From: Mycolicibacter kumamotonensis
Lineage (GTDB): Bacteria > Actinomycetota > Actinomycetes > Mycobacteriales > Mycobacteriaceae
Assembly: GCF_002086285.1 (NCBI RefSeq)
Contig: NZ_MVHU01000001.1
Location: forward strand, 186,001 to 250,000
Direction: 5' to 3'
Length of the DNA: 64,000 nt
Below, piece after piece: positions 45,182 to 54,624 of the stretch. The notes under the pieces were generated by a model, which was given only the letters and a program-made list of their open reading frames with translations, was not told the DNA's origin and ran no database searches. The position numbers and the translations under genes were made by a program. The first letter of the stretch is position 1. Each line of letters opens with the position of its first letter.

Positions 45182-46116
45182 ACTCAGCTGTCGCGGTGCG
45201 GTTGCGCGGGGTGCGCAAACGTTACGGGGCCGGCCCAACAGCCACCGAGGCGGTCGCCGGCCTTGATCTCGAGGTGCATACCGCCGAGGTGTTCGCGCTG
45301 CTCGGCCCCAACGGCGCCGGCAAGACGACGACGGTCGAGATGTGCGAGGGCTTCGTGCGCCCGGACGCCGGCACCATCGAAGTGCTCGGGCTGGACCCGA
45401 TCGCCGACAACGACCGGCTGCGGGAGCGCATCGGCGTGATGCTGCAGGGCGGCGGCGGCTACCCGGCGGCCCGCGCCGGCGAGATGCTCAAGCTGGTGGC
45501 GTCGTATTCGGCGAACCCGCTGGACCCGCAGTGGCTGCTCGACACCCTCGGCCTCACCGACGCGGCCCGCACCACCTACCGCAGGCTTTCGGGCGGGCAG
45601 CAACAGCGGCTCGCCCTGGCCTGCGCCCTGGTCGGCCGCCCGGAGCTGGTGTTTCTCGACGAGCCCACGGCCGGAATGGACGCGCACGCGCGCCTGCTGG
45701 TGTGGGAGCTGATCGACGCGCTGCGCCGCGACGGCGTGACCGTGGTGCTGACGACCCACCATCTTCGGGAGGCCGAGGAGCTTGCCGACCGGCTGCTGAT
45801 CATCGACCACGGCGCGGCGGTGGCCGCCGGAACGCCCGCGGAACTGACCCGAAGCGGCGCCCAGGGGCAGGTGCGGTTCAGCGCGCCCCCGCGCCTGGAC
45901 CTGTCATTGCTGATCACCGCGCTGCCGGAGGGCTATCGGGCCAGCGAGGTGCAGCCCGGCGAATACCTCGTCGAAGGACCGGTGGACCCGCAGGTACTAG
46001 CGACCGTGACCGCCTGGTGCGCCCGCCTGGACGTGTTGGCCACCCAGCTTCGGGTCGAGCAGCGCAGCCTGGAGGACGTGTTCTTGGAGCTGACGGGACG
46101 GGAGCTGCGCGCATGA
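45178..46116 (+). CDS. ABC exporter ATP-binding protein (Rv1458c-like)
   Basis: A 312-residue DrrA-type ATPase: Walker A GPNGAGKTT (43-51), signature LSGGQQQR, Walker B LVFLDEPTAGMD and the switch TTHHLREAEEL. The C-terminal 80 residues form the DrrA-type extension. It partners the permease encoded 4 nt overlapping downstream. Known members export drugs or lipids; the substrate here is unknown, though cotranscription with mptB suggests an envelope role. Confidence 0.9.
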   Translation: MNSAVAVRLRGVRKRYGAGPTATEAVAGLDLEVHTAEVFALLGPNGAGKTTTVEMCEGFVRPDAGTIEVLGLDPIADNDRLRERIGVMLQGGGGYPAARAGEMLKLVASYSANPLDPQWLLDTLGLTDAARTTYRRLSGGQQQRLALACALVGRPELVFLDEPTAGMDAHARLLVWELIDALRRDGVTVVLTTHHLREAEELADRLLIIDHGAAVAAGTPAELTRSGAQGQVRFSAPPRLDLSLLITALPEGYRASEVQPGEYLVEGPVDPQVLATVTAWCARLDVLATQLRVEQRSLEDVFLELTGRELRA

Positions 46117-46901
46117 CCACCGATCGCTCGTTCCCGCCGGGTACCTTCACCCCCGACCCCCGGCCCAGCAGCATCCCCGCCATGCTGGCCGCGCAGTACC
46201 GGCTGGAACTGACCCTGCTGCTGCGCAACGGCGAGCAGCTGTTGCTGACGATGTTCATCCCGATCACACTGCTGGTCGGGATGTCGGTGCTGCCGCTGGG
46301 TCCGTTCGGCGAGGGCCACGCCGAGCGCGCCACCACCCTGCTACCGGTGATCATGTCGCTGGCCGTGATCGCCACCGCCTTCACCGGCCAGGCGATCGCG
46401 GTGGCCTTCGACCGCCGCTACGGGGCGCTGAAACGACTGGGCGCCACCGCCTTGCCGGTGTGGGGCGTCATCACCGGTAAGTCCCTGTCGGTGGCCACGG
46501 TGGTGCTGCTGCAGTCGGTGCTGCTCGGGTTGATCGGCGTCGCGCTGGGCTGGCGGCCGACGCTGATCGGGCTGGGTCTGGGCGCGGTGGTCATCGCGCT
46601 GGGTACGGCGTGCTTCGCGGCGTTGGGCCTGCTGCTCGGCGGTAGCCTGCGGGCCGAGATCGTGCTGGCCGTAGCCAACCTGATGTGGTTCGTGTTCGGC
46701 GGGTTCTCGGCGCTGACCGTGGAAACCGACCTGGTGCCCGATGCGATCCGCTGGCTTGCCCGGCTCACCCCGTCGGGGGCGCTCACCGAGGCGCTGGCGC
46801 AGGCCCTGGCCGTGTCGTTCGACTGGTTCGGCGTCGCGGTGGTGGCGGTGTGGGGGCTGCTGGCCGGCGTCGGCGCGGTGCGCTGGTTCCGCTTCAGCTG
46901 A
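46113..46901 (+). CDS. ABC-2 type permease (Rv1457c-like)
   Basis: A 262-residue integral membrane protein of ABC-2 type, with about six helices (LLLTMFIPITLLVGMSVLPL, TLLPVIMSLAVIATAFTGQAI, VVLLQSVLLGLIGVALG, GAVVIALGTACFAALGLLLGG and two more). ATG 46113 overlaps the ATPase TGA in an ATGA. The longer frame from 45342 is the ATPase gene in the wrong frame. Together with the ATPase it forms a two-gene exporter. Confidence 0.88.
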   Translation: MTTDRSFPPGTFTPDPRPSSIPAMLAAQYRLELTLLLRNGEQLLLTMFIPITLLVGMSVLPLGPFGEGHAERATTLLPVIMSLAVIATAFTGQAIAVAFDRRYGALKRLGATALPVWGVITGKSLSVATVVLLQSVLLGLIGVALGWRPTLIGLGLGAVVIALGTACFAALGLLLGGSLRAEIVLAVANLMWFVFGGFSALTVETDLVPDAIRWLARLTPSGALTEALAQALAVSFDWFGVAVVAVWGLLAGVGAVRWFRFS

Positions 46902-46909
46902 GCCCTACC

Positions 46910-46927
46910 TACTACATGCTGTAGTTA
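46910..46927. promoter_or_regulatory. BlaI-like operator before ctaA
   Basis: TACTACATGCTGTAGTTA is an inverted repeat ACTACA-N3-TGTAGT with extended ends, close to the BlaI/MecI family operator (TACTACA...TGTAGTA). It ends 9 nt before the -10 TACGAT, so it covers the -35 region. BlaI of M. tuberculosis is reported, as I recall, to bind upstream of Rv1456c, the ctaA homologue. Confidence 0.55.
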
Positions 46928-46936
46928 GCAATCCTC

Positions 46937-46951
46937 TACGATCCCCCCGTG
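46937..46951 (+). promoter_or_regulatory. Leaderless promoter of ctaA
   Basis: TACGAT (46937-46942) is followed by six C residues and then GTG 46949; there is no Shine-Dalgarno. The BlaI-like palindrome directly upstream overlaps the -35 region. Confidence 0.6.
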
Positions 46952-47899
46952 GGACGATTTCTGATGCGCCTGGTGGATCTGCTGCCCGATCCCAACCTGC
47001 GCACCCAGCGGCTGCTGGCCGCCGCGGTCGTCTTCACCCAGGGTTTCATCTCGGTGACCGGTGCGATCGTCCGCGTCACCGCGTCCGGACTGGGCTGCCC
47101 GACCTGGCCGCAGTGTTTCCCGGGCAGTTACGTGCCGGTGGCGGTCTCCGAGGTGCCGCGCATCCATCAGGCCATCGAGTTCGGCAACCGGATGGTGACC
47201 TTCGCGGTGGTCATCGCCTCGGCACTGGCGGTGCTCGCGGTGATCCGGGCGCGACGACGCACCGAGGTGCTCGTCTACGCCTGGTTGATGCCGGCCTCTA
47301 CGGTGCTGCAGGCGGTGATCGGCGGTATCACGGTGCGCACCGGGCTGGCCTGGTGGACGGTGGCCGTGCACCTGCTGGTCTCGATGCTGATGGTCTGGCT
47401 GGCGGTGCTGCTGTACGTCAAGGTCGGCGAGCCCGACGATGCGGACACCGTCGTGCGCCATCGGGTTGCGGCGCCGTTGCGCCGGTTGACCGCACTGTGC
47501 GCCCTCACGCTGGCCGCGGTCCTGGTCACCGGCACGCTGGTGACCGGCGCGGGACCGCACGCCGGCGACAAGAGCGCGACCCGCACGGTGGCCCGGCTCG
47601 AGGTCGAGGTGACCACGCTGGCCCACCTGCACGAGTCCCTGCTGATCGCGTTCCTCGGCCTGCTGGCGGGCCTGGCGTTCGGGCTGGCCGCGGTGGGGGC
47701 GGCGAAAACGGTGACCCGCCGGTTGGCGGCGGTCATCGCCCTGAGTTTCGGGCAGGGGCTGATCGGGGTCGTCCAATATTTCACCGGGGTGCCCGCCGTA
47801 TTGGTCACCTTGCACGTCGCGGGTGCGGTGCTGGTCACCGGCGCGACCGCGGCGCTATGGGCGTCGCTGCGCGAGCGGGCCCAACCCGAGCCGCTCTAA
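46949..47899 (+). CDS. ctaA: Heme A synthase CtaA (Rv1456c-like)
   Basis: A 316-residue membrane protein with eight helices oxidising heme O to heme A for the aa3 cytochrome oxidase. The conserved heme-ligating histidines lie in RIHQAIEFGNRM, WTVAVHLLVS, LAHLHESLL and VTLHVAGAVL, and an early CysX6Cys-type loop GLGCPTWPQCFPG is present. The Rv1456c homologue is often mislabelled as an ABC transporter subunit. The last 45 nt overlap the convergent Rv1455-like gene. CtaB (heme O synthase) is encoded 6.5 kb away. Confidence 0.92.
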   Translation: MGRFLMRLVDLLPDPNLRTQRLLAAAVVFTQGFISVTGAIVRVTASGLGCPTWPQCFPGSYVPVAVSEVPRIHQAIEFGNRMVTFAVVIASALAVLAVIRARRRTEVLVYAWLMPASTVLQAVIGGITVRTGLAWWTVAVHLLVSMLMVWLAVLLYVKVGEPDDADTVVRHRVAAPLRRLTALCALTLAAVLVTGTLVTGAGPHAGDKSATRTVARLEVEVTTLAHLHESLLIAFLGLLAGLAFGLAAVGAAKTVTRRLAAVIALSFGQGLIGVVQYFTGVPAVLVTLHVAGAVLVTGATAALWASLRERAQPEPL

Positions 47900-48553
47900 C
47901 GCCGCGGCGACCTCGAGGGCGAACCGGCGCTGGGCCCGGTCACGTTCGTCGGCGGTGAGATCGGCCCAACCCAGTTGCGGTGCAACAAGATCCAGGCTGA
48001 CCAGGCGCGCGTCGTCGGCAGTTCCGGCTACCTCGGCGCGCGCGTACAGCAACTCCTCGATCCGGATGCTCATGCGTTCCGCCGCTGCGCGCAGAGCGGC
48101 CCGGCCGACGTCCCACAACTCGAAGTCGGGGTCGGTGCCGGCGGCTCCGAACGCGTGCGAACGGCCGCCGCCGAAGAACACCAGCGCCGTGGTTGCGCTC
48201 GCCGCACCGGGCGAAGTCGGCACCCCGTCACACTGCAGGTCGGCCAGGTAGCGCGGGTCGGAGTTCCAGGCCACCACTTCCGGCGGGTTCAGCAGGTTGC
48301 GCACCCGCTTGGTCCACGCCTGGAACTCGACGCGCCGTGCCGCGCCGCCGGCGGCCGAACGCAGGATCACCAGGTCCGCCTCGAGCGTCTCCGGGTCGTC
48401 CCAGGGCAATCGGCGAGCCTGCAGCCCTCGGTGCCGCAGCGCGGCGATCAGGCCCGCGTCGTCGTCGGCGGCCGGACCGTCATCGTCCCCGCCCCGCGGA
48501 TCTCCCGCCAGCACGATGCGCGGGTGAAGGATATTGGGCCGGGCCAGCTTCAT
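47855..48553 (-). CDS. Conserved protein of unknown function (Rv1455-like, ATP-grasp-like N-terminus)
   Basis: A 232-residue soluble protein. The N-terminal half (RIVLAGDPRG, then GLIAALRHRGLQARRLPWDD, DLVILRSAAGG and WNSDPRYLADLQ) resembles the pre-ATP-grasp fold of RimK/GshB-like proteins. I do not see a full ATP-grasp domain, so catalysis is doubtful. ATG 48553 is chosen as the first reasonable start; the frame to 48703 overlaps the qor promoter and start. The last 45 nt overlap ctaA on the opposite strand. Confidence 0.72.
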   Translation of the reverse strand: MKLARPNILHPRIVLAGDPRGGDDDGPAADDDAGLIAALRHRGLQARRLPWDDPETLEADLVILRSAAGGAARRVEFQAWTKRVRNLLNPPEVVAWNSDPRYLADLQCDGVPTSPGAASATTALVFFGGGRSHAFGAAGTDPDFELWDVGRAALRAAAERMSIRIEELLYARAEVAGTADDARLVSLDLVAPQLGWADLTADERDRAQRRFALEVAAALERLGLGPLAQRRP

Positions 48554-48584
48554 GCAGACCTCACATTCGGAGATGATAGTCACC

Positions 48585-49571
48585 ATGTACGCCGTGCAGA
48601 TCGCCACGACCGGCGGCCCGGAGGTCTTGACCCTGGTCGACAGGCCGCAGCCGTCCCCCGCCGCCGGGGAGGTGCTGATCCGGGCCGAGGCGGTCGGGGT
48701 CAACTACATCGACACCTATTTCCGCTCCGGGATTTACCCGGCCGAGCTGCCGTTCGTGCTCGGCGGCGAAGCCGCGGGCACTGTGGCCGAGGTCGGCGCG
48801 GGGGTGACGGCGCTGAGCGTGGGTGACCGCGTGGTGACTGCGGCTGCAACCGGCGCCTATGCGCAATACTGCACAGCGCCAGCATCTTTGGTGGCAGAGA
48901 TCCCTACCGGCGTGGGCTTCGACACGGCGGCCGCCGCCCTGCTCAAGGGTCTGACAGCGCACTACCTGATCATGTCGGTGTACCCGGTGCAAAGCGGCGA
49001 CACGGTCTTGCTGCACGCCGGTGCGGGCGGTGTCGGGTTGATCCTGACCCAGTGGGCGACCGCGCTCGGCGCCCGGGTGATCACCACGGTGTCGACCGCG
49101 GCGAAGGCCGAACTGTCCCGAGCGGCCGGTGCCGTCGAGGTACTCGACTACCCCGGCTCGGACGACACGGCGGCCGCCGCCTTCGGCGCTCGCATCCGGG
49201 AGCTGACCGACGGCGCCGGGGCCGCGGCGGTATACGACGGCGTGGGTGCGACGACGTTCGTGGCGAGCCTGGCCAGCCTCGCCGTCCGGGGCACCCTGGC
49301 GCTGTTCGGCGCGGCCAGTGGGCCCGTTCCACCGGTGGATCCGCAGCGGCTCAACGCCGCGGGGTCGGTGTACCTGACCCGGCCGAACCTGGCTCACTTC
49401 ACCCGCTCCGCGCAGGAATTCTCCTGGCGCGCAGGGGAATTGTTCGACGCGATCGCGCAGGGCACCATCGAGGTGACGGTGAGCCGGCGTTACCCGCTGG
49501 CCGAGGCGGCCGAGGCGCACCGGGATCTGCAGGGCCGCAAGACCACCGGTTCCATCGTGCTGCTGCCCTAG
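48585..49571 (+). CDS. qor: NADPH:quinone oxidoreductase Qor
   Basis: A 328-residue zinc-independent medium-chain dehydrogenase/reductase. The cofactor loop is [15 protein letters not shown] (about 140-155) and the N-terminal [28 protein letters not shown] is typical of quinone oxidoreductases; zinc-binding residues are absent. It reduces quinones with NADPH. ATG 48585 gives the length I recall for Rv1454c. It is divergent from the Rv1455-like gene with about 30 nt between starts, so the promoters overlap. Confidence 0.9.
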   Translation: MYAVQIATTGGPEVLTLVDRPQPSPAAGEVLIRAEAVGVNYIDTYFRSGIYPAELPFVLGGEAAGTVAEVGAGVTALSVGDRVVTAAATGAYAQYCTAPASLVAEIPTGVGFDTAAAALLKGLTAHYLIMSVYPVQSGDTVLLHAGAGGVGLILTQWATALGARVITTVSTAAKAELSRAAGAVEVLDYPGSDDTAAAAFGARIRELTDGAGAAAVYDGVGATTFVASLASLAVRGTLALFGAASGPVPPVDPQRLNAAGSVYLTRPNLAHFTRSAQEFSWRAGELFDAIAQGTIEVTVSRRYPLAEAAEAHRDLQGRKTTGSIVLLP

Positions 49572-51175
49572 CCGGTCCGCCAGCCTCCGGGCAGCAGGGG
49601 CAGCCGTGGGCTCTCGGCGAATTCCGCCCCGGCCAGCCGGGTCAGTCCGGCCGCGCGGATCACATCGTCGTCGCGCACCGCACCGTTGTGCCCCAGATCC
49701 CCGGCACCGTGCTCCGAGGCCGCGGTCGGCCCCCAGTCCGGCTCCACGCCGACGGTGAGCCGCAGGGTCGCGTCGTCGTGGCCCGGCCGGGTCGTGCGCC
49801 GGCGCCGGCGGGCCGAGCGCCGGGACGCCGCGGCTTCCGCCGCCGCGGCGGCCTCCGGGGTGGGTGTCTTCTTCTTGGCGCCCTCGGAGGCGCTTGCCCG
49901 CGCGCCCAGCCCCGACCCGAAGTCGATGCCCGGGCCGCCGCCGACCAGGTAGGGAAACGCGAATGTGGCCGCCGGTGCCGGTGCCGGCGGCGGAGGAGCG
50001 GCCGCGGCCGGTGCGGTGCCGGCGGCGGCGGGAGCCGGTGGTGGCGCAGGCGGAGCAGGCGGTGCCGCGGCCGTGGCCGGGCCGATCGCGGTCACCTCGG
50101 CGGTGATCATCGGGGGCACCGGCGCGGGGGCGGCGAGCGCCGGCGGCGCCGACGCCCCCAACCCGGCCAGACCGGCCAGGCCGCCCAGGGAGCCCACGGG
50201 TGCCACCACGGCCCCGGCGGCGGCCGCCACCAGCGCCGGGGACTGGCTGATCGTGGTGGCCAGCTGGGCGATGTGGGTGGGCCAGTCGAAGAGCACCAGG
50301 GCCGCGATGTATTGCAGCGCAGGGATGATCTGGGCCGGGTTCTGGGTCACGTTGAGGAAGTCCTCGAACAGCTCCAGGGATCGGGCCAGATACCAGATCG
50401 GTTGCGCGGCATTCGAATAGTAGTCGTAGACGTGGCCGTTGAGGGTTCCGGCGGCGGGGTTCCAGTTGATCCCGAAGTTCTGCAGGAAATGGGAGACCGC
50501 GGTGGTCAGGGCATTGGAGATCATCGGGTCGTGGGCGGTGACGCCGTCTTGGATGCCGAGGCTTTTCAGGATCGGTTCGAGCATGTCGAGCAGCCCCTGC
50601 AAGGGATTCTGCGACGGCGGCGGCTCGGTCGATGCGGCGGGCCGTTGGATCTGCGGCGCCGCAGCGGTGCTTGGCGCGGCGGCCAGCACCGATCCCGCCA
50701 CCGCCTCATAGGTCGCCATCGTGGCGGCGGCCTGCACCCACATCCGGACATAGTCGGCTTCGTTGAGCGCGATCGGAATGGTGTTGATGCCGAAGAAGTT
50801 GGTCGCCACCAGGGCCGCGTGGGTGGCGTGATTGGCGGCCAGCTCCGGCAGTGTCGGCATGGCCGCCAGCGCGGCGCTGTAGGCCGCCGCCGCCGTCTCG
50901 CACCGGGCTGCTGCCGCCGCACTGTGCGCCGCGGCCTGGACCAGCCAGGCCAGGTACGGAGCGTGGGCGGCCAGGTACGACTCCGCGCTCGGCCCCTGCC
51001 ACGCCTCGGCTTGCACCGCGCCCACCACAACGGTCAACTCTTCGGCCACCGCCGTGTACTCGGCGCTCAACGTTGACCATGCCGAGGCCGTCGCCAACAG
51101 CGGGCCCGCCCCCGGCCCAGCGCTCAACAGCGCCGAATGCACCTCCGGCGGCGACGCCATCCACTCCCCTGGCAC
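49568..51175 (-). CDS. PPE-family protein, PPW subgroup (first of pair)
   Basis: A 535-residue PPE protein. The PPE motif is at residues 9-11 (SPPEV), the helical hairpin WxG is Trp59-Gln-Gly61, and the roughly 170-residue PPE domain carries [22 protein letters not shown] long Ala/Pro-rich linker ends in a basic [13 protein letters not shown] stretch. The C-terminus LGHNGA ... [10 protein letters not shown] fits the GxxG/PxxPxxW tail of PPE-PPW proteins. Such proteins are exported by ESX secretion with a PE partner; no PE gene is adjacent. It is paralogous to the next PPE gene, 48 nt upstream on the same strand. M. tuberculosis has PE_PGRS28 near this place. Confidence 0.9.
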   Translation of the reverse strand: MPGEWMASPPEVHSALLSAGPGAGPLLATASAWSTLSAEYTAVAEELTVVVGAVQAEAWQGPSAESYLAAHAPYLAWLVQAAAHSAAAAARCETAAAAYSAALAAMPTLPELAANHATHAALVATNFFGINTIPIALNEADYVRMWVQAAATMATYEAVAGSVLAAAPSTAAAPQIQRPAASTEPPPSQNPLQGLLDMLEPILKSLGIQDGVTAHDPMISNALTTAVSHFLQNFGINWNPAAGTLNGHVYDYYSNAAQPIWYLARSLELFEDFLNVTQNPAQIIPALQYIAALVLFDWPTHIAQLATTISQSPALVAAAAGAVVAPVGSLGGLAGLAGLGASAPPALAAPAPVPPMITAEVTAIGPATAAAPPAPPAPPPAPAAAGTAPAAAAPPPPAPAPAATFAFPYLVGGGPGIDFGSGLGARASASEGAKKKTPTPEAAAAAEAAASRRSARRRRRTTRPGHDDATLRLTVGVEPDWGPTAASEHGAGDLGHNGAVRDDDVIRAAGLTRLAGAEFAESPRLPLLPGGWRTG

Positions 51176-51223
51176 GGCGACTGAGTTTACGCCAGGGAAC
51201 TTTGATTTTCGGCTACCCGAACT

Positions 51224-52792
51224 TTATTGCGAGGGGTCGTCGCCCCCGCCCCAGCTGCCCGGCACCATGGGCTCCCGCGGCCCGCTACCGAACGCACCGG
51301 CCAGCCGGGTCATGCCCACCGCGGCGAGCCCTCCCTTGGCCGCGCTACCGGTGAAACCCAACGGCCCGGCGCCACGGTCGGCGGCCAGCACCGGCTCGTC
51401 GTCCGGCAGCTGCCACTCCGGATCGACCCCCACGTCCATCGTCATGAACTGGTCGGCGTGGTCGTGCTTGCCGGCGCGCCGGCGGCGCCTGGCTTGGGCC
51501 CGCTCCCGATTGGCCTCACGCGCGGCGGCCGCCGCGGCGGCGCTGTCGGGTTCGGGCGCCTTGCGCGCCGCCCGTGCGGAGACACCCATCCCCGTGCCCG
51601 ACCCGACACCGGGCCCGCCGATCAGGTAGGGCGGCACGAACGACGCCCCGGCCGGCGCCGCCGGAGCGGCCGATGCCGGCGCGGGACCCGCCGCCGCGCT
51701 CGCCGGTGCCGGCGGCGCCGGAGCCGCCCCACCCACCGCTGCGGAGAGCGCGGGCGCGGGCGGGACGGCGCCCACCGCGGGCAACACCTGCGCGCCCGCA
51801 TCGACCGGCACGGAAATCGGAGCCGACGGCTGCGGCAGCCCGGCCAGTCCGGCCAGCCCCGCCAGGCCTACCGATCCGGCGGGGGCCACCGCCGCGCCCA
51901 GCGCCAGCGCCACCAGCTGCGGCGACTGGGCCAGCCAGCTGGCGATCTCGGCGATGTGGGTGGGCCAGTCGAACAAGGCCAGCTGAACCAGGTACTGGAA
52001 GGCGCCGGCCGGATTGGTCAGCAGCTGGTTGCCGAAGTGCTGGAAATCCTGGCTGAACTCCAACGCCCGCACCACCCAGTACATCAACTGGCTCGGGTCG
52101 GTGTAGGCGTCGTAACCCACGCCGTTGACGGTGCCCTCCACGGGATCCCAGTCCACTCGCCCACCGGTCAGCGAGCGCAGCCACTGCGCAACCTGCTCGT
52201 CCCATTCGCTGGCCTCGCCGCCGTGCTCGTGCTCGTGGTCGTGGCCGGATGCTTCGACGATGTGCGGCGCGGACGAGGTCTGCGGTGTCGAGGCCAACGC
52301 CGAACCCGCCACCGCCTCATAGGTCGCCATGGTCGTCGCCGCCTGCACCCACATCCGCGCATAGTCGGCCTCGTTCACGGCGATCGGAATCGTGTTGATG
52401 CCGAAGAAATTCGTCGCCACCAACACGCCGTGCACGGCGTGGTTGGCCGCCAACTCCGGCAACGTCGGCATCGAGGCCAACGCGGTCACATACGCCGCGG
52501 CCGCCGTCTCGCACTGCACCGCCGCGGCAGCACTGTCGGCGCCGGCCTTGGTCAGCCACCCCAGGTACGGCCCGTGGGCGGCCAGATACGCCTCCGCGCT
52601 CGGTCCCTGCCACGCCTCGGCCTGCACCGCGCCCAGCACGGCCACCAGCTCGTCGGAGACCGCCGTGTACTCCGCGCTCAGCACCGACCACGCCGCCGCC
52701 GACGCCAGCAGCGGGCCCGGCCCGGGCCCGGCGCTCAACAGCGCCGAATGCACCTCGGGCGGCGAGCCCATCCACACCCCGGCGAGCGTCAC
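51224..52792 (-). CDS. PPE-family protein, PPW subgroup, with His-rich segment (second of pair)
   Basis: A 522-residue PPE protein. The PPE motif lies at residues 11-13, WxG at Trp61, and the PPE domain again has [21 protein letters not shown]. After it, residues 184-190 read HDHEHEH, an alternating His/acidic run that could bind Ni, Zn or Cu; the neighbouring paralogue lacks it. The C-terminus LGFTGS ... REPMVPGSW is a PPE-PPW tail. The two genes probably arose by tandem duplication. Surface or secreted location is expected for ESX substrates; function unknown. Confidence 0.9.
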   Translation of the reverse strand: MTLAGVWMGSPPEVHSALLSAGPGPGPLLASAAAWSVLSAEYTAVSDELVAVLGAVQAEAWQGPSAEAYLAAHGPYLGWLTKAGADSAAAAVQCETAAAAYVTALASMPTLPELAANHAVHGVLVATNFFGINTIPIAVNEADYARMWVQAATTMATYEAVAGSALASTPQTSSAPHIVEASGHDHEHEHGGEASEWDEQVAQWLRSLTGGRVDWDPVEGTVNGVGYDAYTDPSQLMYWVVRALEFSQDFQHFGNQLLTNPAGAFQYLVQLALFDWPTHIAEIASWLAQSPQLVALALGAAVAPAGSVGLAGLAGLAGLPQPSAPISVPVDAGAQVLPAVGAVPPAPALSAAVGGAAPAPPAPASAAAGPAPASAAPAAPAGASFVPPYLIGGPGVGSGTGMGVSARAARKAPEPDSAAAAAAAREANRERAQARRRRRAGKHDHADQFMTMDVGVDPEWQLPDDEPVLAADRGAGPLGFTGSAAKGGLAAVGMTRLAGAFGSGPREPMVPGSWGGGDDPSQ

Positions 52793-52945
52793 GGCTGACC
52801 GCCGGGTAACACATGCGAGGTGTTGAACATGATTTTCATTATCGAGGATTCAATACCACCTCGCCCGCAGACGCAAGCCATACCCGCCCGCGTGGCGTCT
52901 GGCCCCGTCGCGAGACGAAGCGGCGCTGCTGGCACCATCGCCGAC

Positions 52946-53434
52946 ATGCCGATTCCGCAGTTCATCGTCGACCTCCGGGCCAGCATCGGCCCCGCCCCAC
53001 TGTGGCTGATCGGCGTGACGGCGGTGGTGCGCCGGGGCGAGGAGGTATTGCTCGTCAAGCGGGCCGACAACGGCATCTGGGCGCCGGTGACCGGGATCGC
53101 CGACCCCGGTGAGGAGCCGGCCGACGCCGCGGTGCGTGAGGTCACCGAGGAGACCGGGGTGACCGCCTTACCGCAGCGGCTCGCCTGGGTACACGCCACG
53201 GCGCCGGTGATCCACGCCAACGGCGATCACGCCCAGTACCTCGACCATGTCTTCGCCATGCGCTGGGTGAGCGGCGAGCCCTACCCGGCCGACGACGAGA
53301 GCACCGACGCCCGCTGGTGTGCGCTCAGCGCGCTGCCGCAGATGCCCCACCGGATGCGCGAGCGGATCACCGTCGCGCTCGGCGCGGATGGCGACACCCG
53401 GTTCGAGTGGAAAAACGACGACCGGCGGCGCTAG
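52946..53434 (+). CDS. NUDIX hydrolase
   Basis: A 162-residue NUDIX protein hydrolysing nucleoside-diphosphate-linked compounds. The NUDIX box spans GIADPGEEPADAAVREVTEETGV (about 49-71), with the catalytic REVTEE glutamates intact. Leading residues IGVTAVVRRGEEVLLVKRAD and the trailing HVFAMRWVSGEP complete the fold. ATG 52946 gives the usual N-terminus; the frame is open to 52820. The substrate cannot be told. It is convergent with ctaB (7-nt gap). Confidence 0.85.
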   Translation: MPIPQFIVDLRASIGPAPLWLIGVTAVVRRGEEVLLVKRADNGIWAPVTGIADPGEEPADAAVREVTEETGVTALPQRLAWVHATAPVIHANGDHAQYLDHVFAMRWVSGEPYPADDESTDARWCALSALPQMPHRMRERITVALGADGDTRFEWKNDDRRR

Positions 53435-53441
53435 CGGGGGC

Positions 53442-54365
53442 TCAGAACAGCGTGGGCAGGCCGATGGCCGAGTCCACCGCAAGGGCGCAGAACACCACCG
53501 CGAGGTAGTTGTTCGACTGCAAGAACAGCCGCAGCGGCTTGACCGGCTCACCGCGGCGCACGCCGGCGTAGAGCTGGTGGGCCATGGTCAGGAACCAGAC
53601 CCCGGCCAGGAACGCGACCGAGGCGTACAGCCACCCGGCGGCGGGCACCAGCGCCAGCGTGGCGGCCACCGTCGCCCAGGTGTAGAGCACGATGCGATGG
53701 GTCACGACGCGCTCACTGGCGACCACCGGCAGCATCGGCACCCCCGCCGCCGCGTAGTCCTCCTTGTAGCGCATCGCCAGCGCCCAGGTGTGCGGCGGCG
53801 TCCAGAAGAAGATGACCGCGAACATCACCAGCGCCTGCCAGCCGATGGTGCCGGTCACCGCCGACCACCCGATCACCACCGGCATACAACCGGCCGCGCC
53901 GCCCCAGACCACGTTCTGCGAGGTGTGCCGTTTGAGCAGCATCGAGTAGACCAGGACGTAGAAGGCGATGGTGGCCACCGCCAGCAGGCCCGACATCAGG
54001 TAGGTGGTGCGCCACAGCCAGACGAAGGAGACCCCGCCGAGCACCAGACCGAACACCAGCGCGTTGCGGGTGGGCACCGCATCGCGGGCCAACGGCCGGC
54101 GCGCCGTGCGCTTCATCACCTTGTCGATGTCGGCGTCGACGACGCAGTTGAGGGCGTGCGCGCCCGCAGCGGCCAGCATCCCGCCGATAAGCGTGTTGAA
54201 GATCAGCAGCGGATTCACCGTGCCGCGATCGGCCAGCAGCATCGCCGGAATGGTCGTCACCAGCAGCAACTCGATGATCCGCGGCTTGGTCAGCGACAGG
54301 TACGCCAGCAACGTGGAACGTATTGCGCGTATTCGGCGCGGCGCGGCGCGCTCGCGAATACTCAC
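53442..54365 (-). CDS. ctaB: Protoheme IX farnesyltransferase (heme O synthase) CtaB
   Basis: A 307-residue polytopic UbiA-family prenyltransferase converting heme B to heme O for cytochrome oxidase. The prenyl-diphosphate site NCVVDADID and the second motif [12 protein letters not shown] are intact. About nine helices. GTG 54365 is chosen because GAGGAG lies 7 nt upstream and the length then matches M. tuberculosis CtaB; the frame is open to 54482. It is divergent from tkt and provides the substrate for CtaA. Confidence 0.93.
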   Translation of the reverse strand: MSIRERAAPRRIRAIRSTLLAYLSLTKPRIIELLLVTTIPAMLLADRGTVNPLLIFNTLIGGMLAAAGAHALNCVVDADIDKVMKRTARRPLARDAVPTRNALVFGLVLGGVSFVWLWRTTYLMSGLLAVATIAFYVLVYSMLLKRHTSQNVVWGGAAGCMPVVIGWSAVTGTIGWQALVMFAVIFFWTPPHTWALAMRYKEDYAAAGVPMLPVVASERVVTHRIVLYTWATVAATLALVPAAGWLYASVAFLAGVWFLTMAHQLYAGVRRGEPVKPLRLFLQSNNYLAVVFCALAVDSAIGLPTLF

Positions 54366-54624
54366 GTGATGACTCCTCAGATGGCAGCAGCGACGCCAGC
54401 GTCTACTACGGACGATGGTAGACCGCGCAGCCGGGTCGACCGAATCGCAGGGTCGATTGAGGGGTAATCCGCACCGCGACACCGACCTGCGGCACCGCCC
54501 CCGCCCGCACTAGGTTAATGGCGGCACCGCGCTGTCCGCGGCTCCGCCGCCCTTGCGAACGCCGCTAGGGTGAGAACCAACCAGGCTTGCCGAGACAAAT
54601 CCCGAAGATGAGGACTTCACGTTC

